From Saksenaea vasiformis B4078 (lineage: Eukaryota > Mucoromycota > Mucoromycetes > Mucorales > Saksenaeaceae): DNA of 64,000 bases. Made by a program: the position numbers and the translations under genes. Shown here one piece after another: positions 29,410-40,231 of the stretch (position 1 is its first letter; each line of letters begins with the position of its first letter). The DNA lies in contig JNDT01002235.1 in assembly GCA_000697055.1 (NCBI GenBank), positions 1 through 64,000 of the forward strand, in the 5' to 3' direction. Under the pieces are notes generated by a model that ran no database searches, was not told the DNA's origin, and was given only the letters and a program-made list of their open reading frames with translations.

Positions 29410-31957
29410 ATGGTACGTCTGCATAAGGCATTGTGGGAGTATGTGTGCCATTTTTGGGATACAAGGGTCCATTTCCTTGAATTGCACTATTCCTACATTG
29501 CTTTTATGATTCTTATTACCTCTGCTCTGTATTACTGCGAGCCCGGAACCAATTTTGCATATATCGATGTTCTCTTTATGGCTACAACCGGTGTTACTAA
29601 TACGGGTCTCAATACGATTACCATGTCTGATCTGAGTAACTGGCAGCTGTCGTTGTTGATGCTCAACTCTTTTCTTTGTTCGCATATCATCATTTCCTTC
29701 TTTATCGTCATGGTCCGAAGATATTACTTTTCCAAACGCTTTGAAGATATCCTATTATTTAACAAGGCAATGCAACTACGTGAAGAACACAGACGACGGA
29801 AGAAAGTAGATATTGAAACGGGGGAGAAAGCCGATACTGTCCTGACGGCTCAGCCGATCCGCCGTCGACTTTCCCTTCTATCCATTCAGTCAACTCCGGT
29901 TGCAAGCAATAATAGAAAAGTGCGTAGCCGCCGTCAGTCCTTTGACACCCACGCAACGCGTACGAACGATATTTATAGCCTCATTACCCAGTTTCGGGAA
30001 TACCAACAATCAATGCAAGACAAAGAAGAGAAACAGCAACAGCAACCCGCTGGTGCTCCTTTAGAACTTGAAAAACAGCTGTCGAGCCCCGGTCATCCGT
30101 GCGATGTCGAAAGACCCACTGGTTACGATGGCAACGATCTCCGCCGTGTGACAACCGCCACATCGTCAAGTGGCACAACCGACGGCAACACGGCCGTTGG
30201 TCAAGGCATTGCATTTGCAGACAACATTGAACGTCAAAGAGAAATGGCCCGGCAACGATTGGAACGATCGCGACGATTTGAGGAATTGTTGCAAAAAATC
30301 GCTAATGATGCCGGTGATGGGGATGATCGGACCCAACAAGGATTCCCCGATCTGGAGGAGGATGAGGACTATGAATACATTATGCGACAGCCAGTTGAGA
30401 AAAGTCAGTTAACAAAAGAGCAACGTTATCGGATAGGCGGTGCCGAATATCGAGCGCTTGACATGCTTGCACGAATTGTAGCCTCTTACTATGTCGGTCT
30501 TATCGTCGGCTGTGGGTTTATCTATCGCATCTACGTCGCGGTCTCGCCTTTTTGTCAAGAAGTGCTTGCAACATCGAATCCTAATGCACCCACCAACCCC
30601 TGGCTATTTTCGTTCTTTCTCAGTGTCTCGGCTATGAATAATCTTGGCATGAGCGTGCTCGACGCAAGTATGACCCCGTTCCAGAATACCCCGTTTCCTC
30701 TTATTATTGCGATTATGCTTATCTTGTTCGGCAACACGGCTTTTGCAATCATGTTGCGCTTCATTATCTGGTTGCTGTACAAATTGACGCCGAAATCAAG
30801 AGTCATGCGTCGCGAAACGTTCCGTTACCTTCTAGATCACCCTCGTCGATGTTTTACCACTCTTTTTCCTGCCACCAAAACCTGGTGGCTTCTCATTGTT
30901 CTTATCCTTATCACTTTGGTCGAAGTCATTGCCTTTTTGTCACTGAACTACTGGTTACCTGTTCTCAGCTCTTTACCTTGGCCCTCTCGTGTATTGGATG
31001 GCATTTTCCAGTCCGTGGCTACGCGGAATGGTAAGCAATCTCGCCAGGCGGTCAGGCCAGATACAAAAAAGACCGGGAAAAAAGAGTCAATGCTTTGACA
31101 CATACAACTATTTTTCTTTCTTTAGCCGGTTTTAGTGTTGTTGGTCTTTCTGATATCAACCCGGGAACACAGCTTGTTTACATTGTAGCGATGTACATCA
31201 GTGTTTATCCCGTTGCTATTTCTATGCGAAATAGTAACGTTTACCAGGTAAAATTTGGAAGGAAAAAAAAAACCTGATGCAAGATTTATTAACTTTGTTT
31301 TATGCAGGAACGGTCCCTTGGTATTTTTCGAGGTCAAGATGAAGAGCCTGTACGTTTTAGTGAACAAGAACTCAATGGCCCTGCCCCATTCATTAAGTTG
31401 CGCCGTCATCCGACCATCAGTAGTGTCATGACGACATCAAGGCGTATGCTGCGCGGCCCCGATTTCTTCGTAATCACCCAAATCCAGCGCCAACTCACGA
31501 GTGATATTTGCTGGGTGATTGTTGGCGTTTTTCTAATTTGCATTATTGAGGCGGAGGCGATCATGTCACCATCGCCAATCACAATGGCCACCGTCATTTA
31601 CGAATGTGTCTCAGCTTTTGCGAACGTAGGTGCTTCTACCGGCTTCCCTGGCACGTCTACATCGCAAGCTGGCGCCTATCGCACCCTAAGCAAACTCGTT
31701 CTAATTGCATTAATGTATCGTGGAAGACATAGAGGTAAGACACAGTAGCAAAACAAAGGAGAAGAAGAAACAGCTGCTTCATTTGTCATTCTTTTATCAT
31801 AGGTTTGCCGGCGGCTATCGATCGTGCTGTATTGCTACCCTCAGAACAACTAGAACAACGAGAAGCGGAAGATGACCTACTTCGTAAACGTAATACGTCC
31901 GTCACACAAACAAACAGACCTCCCGTGATGTTTTATAACCGATCCAGTACTCTCTAA
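29410..31957 (+). CDS. TRK-family high-affinity potassium transporter, copy 1
   Basis: Plasma-membrane K+ uptake. Four exons: 29410-31030, 31126-31247, 31308-31734, 31803-31957, in phase, 774 residues. Four pore loops of the TRK fold are visible: TTGVTNTGLNTITM near residue 60, SAMNNLGMSVLD near 415, ATRN|AGFSVVGLSDINPG near 540, and SAFANVGASTGFPGTSTS near 655. The terminal landmark RGRHR|GLPAAIDRAVLLPSE is present. A long hydrophilic loop (about 115-335) carries RRRLSL and RRQSF, PKA-type sites. I chose the ATG at 29410, although the frame is open from 29161, because the tandem copy starts at the equivalent residue. Exon structure is identical to copy 2, so the pair arose by tandem duplication including introns. 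Confidence 0.95.
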
Positions 31958-32290
31958 ACTAGTTTTTTTTTTTTTTTTTTTCCTTTTCTTGCTTTAGCTT
32001 AATACCCCAATCAACTGTACATAAAACAACGAATGCCTCCCTTGTTTCCCAGGGGGTGACTATGTAAATCAAATATTAGCGCGCGCTAGTTTCTATCATT
32101 TTAGGAGGTGATGAAATCCACGTTTATATTACCATGCTTTTGATCCTTTTACGTCTATTTGCCGTTATTGGGACATGATTGGTCCCTGTCGTGTGAGTCC
32201 TGCGATTTATTTATTTGACAATTTTCATTTTTTCGTTCTTTAATCTTTCTTCTTTCTTCTATCATTTTTTTTTCATCGGTTTCACTTATC
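31958..32290. other. Spacer between the two TRK genes (333 bp)
   Basis: Contains the 3' end of copy 1 with a run of T residues (31965-31980) and the pyrimidine-rich leader of copy 2 (TCTTTCTTCTTTCTTCTATC, about 32245-32265), which matches the leader of copy 1. No other gene fits. Confidence 0.6.
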
Positions 32291-34796
32291 ATGGCGCGGT
32301 TGCGAAAGATTTTGTGGAGACGTCTGCGTGATTTCTGGGATACCAAAATCCATTTTCTCGAATTGCACTATTGTTATATTGCTTTGATGATCTTCATTAG
32401 CTCGGGTTTATTCTATTGTCAACCTGGAACCAAATTTGCATACATCGATGTGCTGTTTATCACGACGACTACCGTTACCAATACCGGTCTCTTCACGATC
32501 ACCATGTCTGAACTAGCTCACTGGCATTTTGTTGTGTTGATATTGAGCTCTTTTTTCTGCTCACATATCCTTATATCCTTTTGTGTCGTCATGGTCCGAA
32601 AGTACTACTTCTCGAAACGGTTTGAAGACATTCTACTCTTCAACAAGGTGATGCAACAACAAGAAGAAGAACGACGGCGGCGGAAAATCGATATTGAAAC
32701 GGGAGAGAAAGCCGAGACGCGTGGCACCGCTGAACGATTCCGCCGTCGGTTTTCACTCGCATCTGTCCAGTCGGCTCCAGTCGCAAGGAATGATAGAGAG
32801 TTGCATGGCCGACGTCGATCCGTTGACACACAGGCCAATCTCACCAATGATATCCGTGATTTGATTGTTCAATTTCGGGAATATCACCTGTCAATGCAAG
32901 AAGAAGATGAGAAATACCAACAACAACGACCAACGGACGACCTCCTAGACCCTGAAAAATTGCTGTCAAGTCCTACTACACCAAGTGCTATCGAATACAA
33001 AGAACCTTACCATGGGATGGCCGTCGTTGATGGCAATGCATCTGGCAATCAAGGCATCACATTTGCGGACAACATTGCACGTCAAAGAGAAATGGCCCGA
33101 CAACGGCTGGAGCGATCGCGACGCATTGACGAATTGTTGCAGAACATTGCCCATGCTACTGGTGAACGCGATGCTCGGATGGAAGAAAGAACGTCTACCG
33201 TTGAGGACGACGAAGATTACGAGTACTTTATGCGCCAACCGATTGAGAGAAGCCAGTTGACAAAGGAACAGCGTTACCGATTAGGAGGAGCTGAATACAG
33301 AGCACTTGATATGCTTGCACGTATTGTAGCTTCTTACTATCTTGGTCTCATTGTCGGTTGCGGTTTTCTTTATCGTATTTACGTCGCCGTCTCGCCCTAC
33401 TGTCAAAATGTGCTTGCGACCTCCAACACCAATGGACCGGCCGACCCATGGCTTTTCTCGTTCTTCCTCAGCATTTCGGCCATGAACAACTTTGGTTTGA
33501 GTCTCCTTGATGCAAGCATGACACCTTTTCAGAATGTACCCTTTCCAATCATTGTAGCCACCCTTCTTATCTTGTTTGGCAATACCGCCTTTGCTATTGT
33601 GTTGCGTTTCATCATCTGGTGCATGTACAAATTGACGCCCAAGTCAAGAGCCATGCGTCGCGAAACTTTCCGCTACCTTCTCGATCACCCTCGCCGGTGT
33701 TTTACCACCCTCTTTCCGTCCACTGTAACTTGGTGGCTCCTTATTATTCTAATCCTTATTACCCTGGTCGAAGTCGTTGCTTTTCTAGCACTGAACTATT
33801 GGTTACCGGTCCTGAAAGCTTTACCCTGGCCCTCTCGCATTTTGGATGGCATTTTCCAGTCAGTAGCTATGCGAAATGGTAAGTAAACTTGATAAAACGA
33901 TCGGATGAAGAGACAGTTTTTTTTTCTGAAACGCTTTATTATTATTTAGCTGGTTTTAATGTCGTTGATCTATCCACTATCAATCCCGGATCACAGTTGG
34001 TCTATATTGTAGCCATGTATATTAGTGTTTACCCCGTTGCTATCTCTATGCGTAACAGCAACGTTTATCAGGTAAAGCTGAAAGGTCCTTTCTCTTTGCT
34101 GTTGTATAGCGAAGGAACACACACATAAGTGGTTAATCGAAGATCGTGCGAAAGGAACGTTCCCTTGGTATCTACCGTGGGCAAGACGAAGAGGAGCCCG
34201 TTCGTTTCAGTGAAAAAGAACTCAGAGGTCCCGCCCCGTTTCTTAGATTACGCCGTCATCCGACCGTCAGCAGTGTCGTGACGATGTCCAAACGATTCCT
34301 ACGCGGACCCGATTTTTTCGTGATCACTCAAATCCAACGTCAACTCACGAGTGATATTTGTTGGGTGATCGCTGGCGTTTTTCTGATTAGTATTATCGAG
34401 GCCGAGGCTATTATGTCACCCTCCCCCATCACCATGGCTACTATAGTGTTTGAGTGTGTCTCAGCCTTTGCCAATGCAGGTGCATCTACAGGTTATCCTG
34501 GAACATCTACATCGCAAGCTGCACAGTATCGCACACTTAGCAAGCTCATATTGATTATATTAATGTATCGCGGAAGACATCGAGGAAAGTTGCCGTAGAA
34601 CGTTTTGGAACGGTCTTCTAACACCACCTTTTTCATCACAGGTTTGCCAGCGGCGATCGATCGTGCAGTACTACTACCCTCAGAACAACTAGAACAGCAG
34701 GAAGAGGAAGACGAGATACTTCGACGGCGGACTCAATCTTCTAGCCCAATAAACGGACCCCCAGTGATGATTTATAATCGATCCAGAACAGTTTAA
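32291..34796 (+). CDS. TRK-family potassium transporter, copy 2, with damaged last donor site
   Basis: Tandem paralogue of the gene at 29410. Exons 32291-33878, 33950-34071, 34155-34584 and 34642-34796 match those of copy 1 one for one and would code 764 residues. Pore loops: TTTVTNTGLFTITM, SAMNNFGLSLLD, AMRN|AGFNVVDLSTINPG, SAFANAGASTGYPGTSTS. PKA-type RRRFSL and RRRSV sites are kept in the loop. Oddities: intron 2 ends in AAAG, and the last intron begins GAAAGT where copy 1 has GTAAGA, so the GT donor is gone. Without splicing the protein stops at TAG 34596-34598 after RGRHRGKLP and loses the conserved LPAAIDRAVLLPSE tail. The tail exon with its CACAG acceptor is still open and well conserved. 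Confidence 0.9.
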
Positions 34797-35260
34797 ACAG
34801 CACTTTACTTTCATTTTTATTATTTTTTGTTTTTTGTAGGAAGATATACACATGTAGATAACATACAATAAAGGAAGGCGTTTCCTGTTCCCTAGGGCAG
34901 GAAAGTGCTCAGTAACATGATCACTTGCTTGGTTTTTCGGGAAACAATTAGCATAAAATGCCGACTACTTAATCTAGAAATATTCGCCAAGATTTCATCA
35001 TTGGCTCATGCCACGAGACCAGAATTAGAGTAGTTGTTGTCAGTAAGTTTAACTAAACCGACCACTCCGATTACGTAGAGTTCCCGGATCGATCAATTTC
35101 TGTTAGTTTTCTGTCTTGTGATCAACTTTCCGAGGCGAAAAATGAAAGAAGATGTTGCTCATGTTACAAGTTGAGTTTAATGAGTTTAGTAAAAAGAAAT
35201 GATAACGACAAGAAAATGAGTCTAAGGAAAAAAAGACTTGTTCTTTTTTTTTTGTTTATC
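34797..35260. other. Spacer between TRK copy 2 and threonine synthase
   Basis: Convergent 3' ends. AATAAA at about 34868-34873 is a likely poly(A) signal for TRK copy 2. No gene seen. Confidence 0.5.
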
Positions 35261-36962
35261 TTAAAATGAAATGCCTTCAGCCCGAAGTTCTTTTTCAATG
35301 ACGTCCATGACGAGTTTGGGATCAGCTCGTTCGACATTCACAACCGATCTCTCCTTGTCTAGCAGACCAATAAATTCGGATGGCAAGACGTCCTTTTGGA
35401 AATCGAAACCTTCAGAGTTTTTAAGTGCCGTTTCGACTGCCTCGGAGAATTTGGCAGGATGGGCTGTGGCGAGAGAGATCATGATAGTCCGGCCGGCAGG
35501 ATAAGCGTGCAGCTGATCGCGTTTAGAAATGCGTTCAGCAGCTGTGACGCCGACTGACGTATGTGGATCAAGGACATAGGACTTTTGATCGGTGGAAGGT
35601 TGATAGAAGGTTCGAATCGTTTCCAACGTCTGAAAAGTTAGGTCATGAGCGTGCGAGTAAAAGCACACGGGTTTTTTTTATTTCTTTTACCTGTTCATCG
35701 GATACCATAGCAGAATCGAAGATTTGACGGGCGTTTAGCACCACTTGATCACTCACCCGGAAACTTCCTTTTTCTTTGAGTTCCTGCATCCACAGAGCAA
35801 CAGTCTCTCCTGCACAGTCTTCATCCCTTTGTTCATCGCGGGCGAGGTACCATAACAGACGCTCGAAATTGGAAGAAACAAGGATATCCATAGCGGGGGA
35901 GAGTGTAGCTTTGACGGCACCCTCTGCTGTCTGTTGCTTTTCGTAAGCATGTGTCTCAAAGAATCGGTAGAGAATATCGTTTTCGTTGGTAGCAACAATC
36001 AGTTTATGGGTGGGCAGTCCCATCTTATGCGCATAGAAACCGGCCAGGATGTCACCAAAGTTACCAGTGGGAACAGAGAAATTGAACTGCAACTTTTCGG
36101 CCTCTTGCGAGGCAGGATCGATGTTGAGCGATCGCAAAAGGGTAAAGTAGGCCTGGAAGTAGTAAACAGTCTGGGCCAAAATGCGTGCCCAGTTGATAGA
36201 GTTGACAGCACCCAAATGGTGACGGCCATTGAACTCAGTGTTGCCGAATAAGTTCTTGACGATATCTTGACAGTCATCAAAGGTGCCTTCAACAGCCAAG
36301 TTGTGTACATTCTTATCCAAAACAGTAGTCATTTGAGCTTCTTGAATTGGGCTGACACGACCGCGTGGATGAAGAATAAAGACTGAAACGTTCTTCTTGT
36401 TACGCAAACCATAGATAGCAGCACTGTTCGTTTCATCATCAGTATAAAGATTTTTTGTACACCCACTTCAGCCTCTTTCTCTGTCTCTCTCTTTTTACCT
36501 GCCGGTGTCACCTGAGGTGGCGCCAACAACAGTCAAACGGTGGACCTTGTCTGTTGTTTCGGCACGATTCCGACGTTCCAAAAAGTATTCGAATAAGTTA
36601 CCAACAAACTGCAATGCAACGTCCTTGAAGGCAAAGGTGGGACCATGGAATAGTTCCATGACATAGAAACCGTCTTTCACCTTGGTCAACGGGGTCACAT
36701 CGGCGTGACGGAAGGTGCTATAGGATTTTTCGACCAATGCGCGTAAATCATCCCGAGGAATCTCGGAGGCATCAATAAAAAGGGAGAGAATGGCCACGGA
36801 CAGATCTTGGAACGAGTAGTTTGCCCATTCCTTACGCCAGTTGGCAGGCAAAGAAGGAATGCTGTGGGGAATGAACAGCCCACCATCGGGAGAGAGACCA
36901 GCCATAACGGCTTCCTCAAATGAATAATTCTTTGCCTGACCACGTGTCGATCGATACTTCAT
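35261..36962 (-). CDS. THR4: Threonine synthase
   Basis: PLP enzyme making threonine from O-phosphohomoserine. Exons 36499-36962, 35691-36423 and 35261-35629 join in phase to 521 residues (yeast Thr4 is 514). N-terminus MKYRSTRGQAKNYSFEEAVMAGLSPDGGLFIP is the family signature. PLP lysine in HGPTFAFKDVALQ is Lys113. The phosphate-binding stretch GATSGDTG|SAAIYGLR is split by the first intron. Further landmarks: IEGTFDDCQ-type (VEGTFDDCQDIV), INWARILAQTVYYF, VPTGNFGDILAGFYA, and DPHTSVGVTAA. Note the PTGNFGD and GTFDD blocks are exact for the fungal/gamma-proteobacterial type. No anomalies. Confidence 0.97.
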
Positions 36963-37286
36963 CGTTGAAAAAAGACGGTTTCCTTACAAAGAGAAAGGGG
37001 AGAAGAATGGACTTCTTTTTTTTTTTTTACCTATCATTTTTTTTCATTTCGGTGCTTCGATTTGTTCAAAGTGACTCATGTTTAACAAGTGTACCAAATG
37101 ATTGGCTGTCAAAGAACGCATTAGTTACGGCGCTTCTCTCGGTGATGGTTTTCATTTTTTTATGTATGAACAGGTGGAGCTCTGTGAATCTAATGGATCT
37201 GCAAAACGACAAGGGGAATGGTGATGCAAAAAAAAATGTACATGCTTTCTCTTTCTCTGTCTCTCATGTTTTTCTCTTTTTAGAGG
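36963..37286. other. Promoter side of threonine synthase / 3' side of LEA2 gene
   Basis: About 320 bp with T-runs and a pyrimidine-rich tract; no gene seen. On the minus strand AATCATTTGG and TGACTC-like (GAGTCA/ TGACTC at about 37073-37078, a Gcn4-type core) occur upstream of the threonine synthase start; the core is short and could be chance. Confidence 0.35.
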
Positions 37287-38098
37287 TTAGCTTGCTCCAA
37301 TACTCTGCAAGGTACCAGCTGCAAAACCTGGTAATGATACATCACCCTATTTGGCAAAGATAACATCAGATGTCGCCATTGGATGAGAAAAAGGAAAAAC
37401 TTACATCGAGCGGACATGCAAAGGTACTTGTAGATGAGATGGTAGGATGAACAGTAATGAATAGAACAGTGGCTGCCAGATTGATTGTATATTCGATTGT
37501 AATATCTTGTTTTGGTTCACCCGTCAAACCACATTTGTCAGCAATGGTACTCAGGACCACTTGATCTCGATCATTGTCGGGTGTATATCGGATGGCGAAA
37601 GGGAAAGTGAAATTAAAGCTACTATACTTCGGAAGGGTCTGGGATGCCAAGAATCCACTTCCTATGGCTACACGAGGTGATCCGTCTGGACTCGGTAGAT
37701 AGGCCTAAAATAAATAAATAAAATTTTAGTCTTTTTTGTTTAAAGACGTTGATAAGTCCTACGATGGCGTTGATATCTGATAATTTGATTTCAAGCATAT
37801 TTGGGTTGCTAACGTTGATAATTAATCCAAAGTTGATGCTGAGACTACCACCGGCAAAAGAGATCTGTGATGCATTATTCGGGCTAGGTGCGACCCCTGC
37901 CATATTCATCGTGGGCATGGTGAATTTGGAAAAGATAGCGCCGAGAACGATGATGATAATGAGGATGGAGATAATAATGAACCAAATGATGCCAGCTGCC
38001 CAGGCAGGTAAACAGCAAGCACAACATAGACAACGTAGACATGGGTTACGTTTTGCCATGCGACGTGGCTTCTTCTGTTTGCCTTCAAGATCTACCAT
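37287..38098 (-). CDS. Membrane-anchored LEA2-domain protein
   Basis: Exons 37763-38098, 37405-37704 and 37287-37346 join in phase. The N-terminus is basic, then a cysteine cluster (CLRCLCCACCLPAW) lies directly before one membrane segment (GIIWFIIISILIIIIVLGAI). A LEA14/NDR1-type beta domain follows (NFGLIINVSNPNMLEIKLSDINAI|AYLPSP..., FNFTFPFAIRY, ending LPGFAAGTLQSIGAS). The cysteines suggest palmitoylation; this is inference. Upstream, 38135-38332 encodes an in-frame-looking M-D-S-R start with runs of P and H, which could be an earlier exon, but I found no splice that joins it in phase, so I start at 38098. Related fungal proteins often have such a P/H-rich cytosolic tail. Function is unknown; the LEA2 domain is thought to bind lipid or act in stress. 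Confidence 0.72.
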
Positions 38099-38546
38099 AT
38101 CGGGAAAAAGCGTGAGCTGTTGTGAAACCTTCTATTCTGTTTTGCCAAGAGAAATGGAAGGATAAGAACCTGAGTTTTTTTCTGATGCAAGTGGATCGGT
38201 CGAGTGCTGAGGCGTAGGGGATCGATAAGATGTCTCATCCTGAGGAACATCTTGATGATGATGATGTGGTGGTGGTGGCGGAGGCGATGGTGGTTGTTGC
38301 TGTGGTAATGATTCAAGGGTCCGTGAATCCATCAAAGTGTGGGAATAAACAAAGAACAAAAGGGAATTAAAGGGGTGGAAAAAGAGGATGTGTGTGTGTT
38401 CGGTCCTTTTTTTGTTTCTTTAAAGAAAGAGAAGTAACTGGGTCAACGATCTCGCTGTTTTTTTTATTTAATATTCTATTCTTGTGTTTCGCACTCCACC
38501 TGTCGATTTCTCGGTCCGAAGTACATGAAAAGGGCTTAACATGATA

Positions 38547-39683
38547 TCATCCGTTCAGCACGTCATACCCCTTTTGCATAGTGTAGAATATCCAGGAAAT
38601 TAACCTGAATTGACTCATGTACGTATATCCTGTAAGCAAATAAGGTACCACGAATAGATGAGAGGTCAGGATCATGAAGCTGATCGCCCAGATGGCACCC
38701 AAGACAGGACTGGAAATCGCATCGCCTAGTGTGATGCCGACGCATTGAACCATAAAGAAGAGTAACTGGAAACCACTTGCGCTCCAGTTACCAGTGGTAC
38801 AGTAGATGAAATACTCATGCATCACGCCAGAGAGGAGAAACACGAACAGGGCCGGTGTCCATCGATTCTTGCACAATTTACGAATGGGCCGATAACCGAG
38901 CCGATAAAAGCAGTCGTTGTAGAACTTGTGCCATCGGTTAGACCAGAAATCTCGGAGACTTGTTGCATGCCATGGCGAATCGAATAATGGAGGCATGGTC
39001 AACACATCCTCAATGTAATGCTTGACTGTCCATACCCATTTGTACTTGAGCGATGGTAATGCTTGGTACACCAATGCATAGGCAAGAAGAGTTGTGTCGT
39101 AAGTGAGCTGGAGTTGTAATTGAAGATAAATAGAGAACACTGTACATAGAACAAAACTTGCTAGTACAGCGCCACCTTCAATGGCCATATCATGATGTAT
39201 TCGTGGCTTGTACATATCACCTAGTACTTTGACCAATCCTCTTTCGAATACATGGACACTGCGATGTGTGTCGATCCATTGGAACAGTCGGTATAGAAGA
39301 TCAAAGATAAATTGACGTTTCAGATAAGCGTAAAGATACGGTTTCACGGGAATAGTCTGCCAATGTTTTGTTGGATGGAAGGTATCGGGCCGAGATCGCC
39401 AATAAAATAGAGTCCAACAGTAGGGTCGCTTGCGCCGTTCCTGCATAGACATAGCCAACCATACAGCCATTTTCATTCCATTGGCCCAACACCATACAGA
39501 GGTTCCCATACTAGTGGTGTAAGAGAACTGTCCTGCATTGAGTAATGGTATTGATAGATTGGTGATGAATAATAAACCCATAAGAAATTCATGCCATGTT
39601 CGTTGTCGTTTCACCGGTAATGCGATAAGCATAAACAATAAACTGGGTGTAACCGAAAGAACAGAATAAGTTATAGGATACAT
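38547..39683 (-). CDS. Wax-synthase-like MBOAT acyltransferase
   Basis: Intronless, 378 residues, about eight membrane segments. The C-terminal half holds the wax-synthase domain signature SLRDFWSNRWHKFYND (near residue 245-260) and the putative catalytic histidine in FLLSGVMHEYFIY (near 295). Such enzymes transfer acyl groups from acyl-CoA to alcohols or sterols in the ER or lipid droplets. The substrate cannot be told. Start ATG at 39683 is followed by a hydrophobic segment. No intron signals and no frame breaks. An O-acyltransferase of a secondary metabolite is the other option, but there is no cluster around it. Confidence 0.85.
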   Translation of the reverse strand: MYPITYSVLSVTPSLLFMLIALPVKRQRTWHEFLMGLLFITNLSIPLLNAGQFSYTTSMGTSVWCWANGMKMAVWLAMSMQERRKRPYCWTLFYWRSRPDTFHPTKHWQTIPVKPYLYAYLKRQFIFDLLYRLFQWIDTHRSVHVFERGLVKVLGDMYKPRIHHDMAIEGGAVLASFVLCTVFSIYLQLQLQLTYDTTLLAYALVYQALPSLKYKWVWTVKHYIEDVLTMPPLFDSPWHATSLRDFWSNRWHKFYNDCFYRLGYRPIRKLCKNRWTPALFVFLLSGVMHEYFIYCTTGNWSASGFQLLFFMVQCVGITLGDAISSPVLGAIWAISFMILTSHLFVVPYLLTGYTYMSQFRLISWIFYTMQKGYDVLNG

Positions 39684-40231
39684 GGATGGGGAGAAGACAA
39701 AAACAAAAGGGAAAAAAGAGAGCTGGGATTATGATGAATCCGATCGGCTAAAATAAACTCTACGCCTCTTTTTTTCTACACCGCTTTGTTGCTGACTGTA
39801 CAGGTGAATAGATACATAAGCGATTGCATATCATGCATGTAACCAACGCATACGCTCTCACAAGGCTTGTCTCTTTTTTTATTTGTCCATTTTTCCCACT
39901 GGGCTGGGGTTGCGCCCCCAGCATTTTTAGTAGTTTGGGCCTCCGCTGTTATCAGTATTTACTTTACCTTCTCTACTAAAAAATCACCATTCTTATGCAA
40001 AAGCTCATTCTTGTCATATTCATTCGTTATTAAAGACTTATTCAACTATAAACAAAGCAATGTAAATATTAGAAAAATCAATGGTTGGTTTCTTTTTATT
40101 TTGTAGTTTGCTATGCAATGATTTATGTACAGAGATGTTGAACTCGAACGGATTCTTGTTGTGCAGAAAATAAACAGAGGATATCACTTTTTGTTGAAAA
40201 GAAGGATTGGTTTGAAAAAGGAGAATTCAGA
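39684..40231. other. Spacer between MBOAT and MetE genes
   Basis: No gene seen. A GC-rich hairpin GCTGGGG-TTGCGC-CCCCAGC (39903-39922) stands out in AT-rich surroundings. CCAACGCATAC at about 39842-39852 recurs inside the MITE at 51955-52094. Confidence 0.45.

Noticed and set aside
38135..38332. P/H-rich first exon of the LEA2 gene
   Set aside because: Composition is plausible, but I found no GT-AG pair that joins it in phase to the exon at 38098, and a stop follows in its frame. Mentioned but not used.
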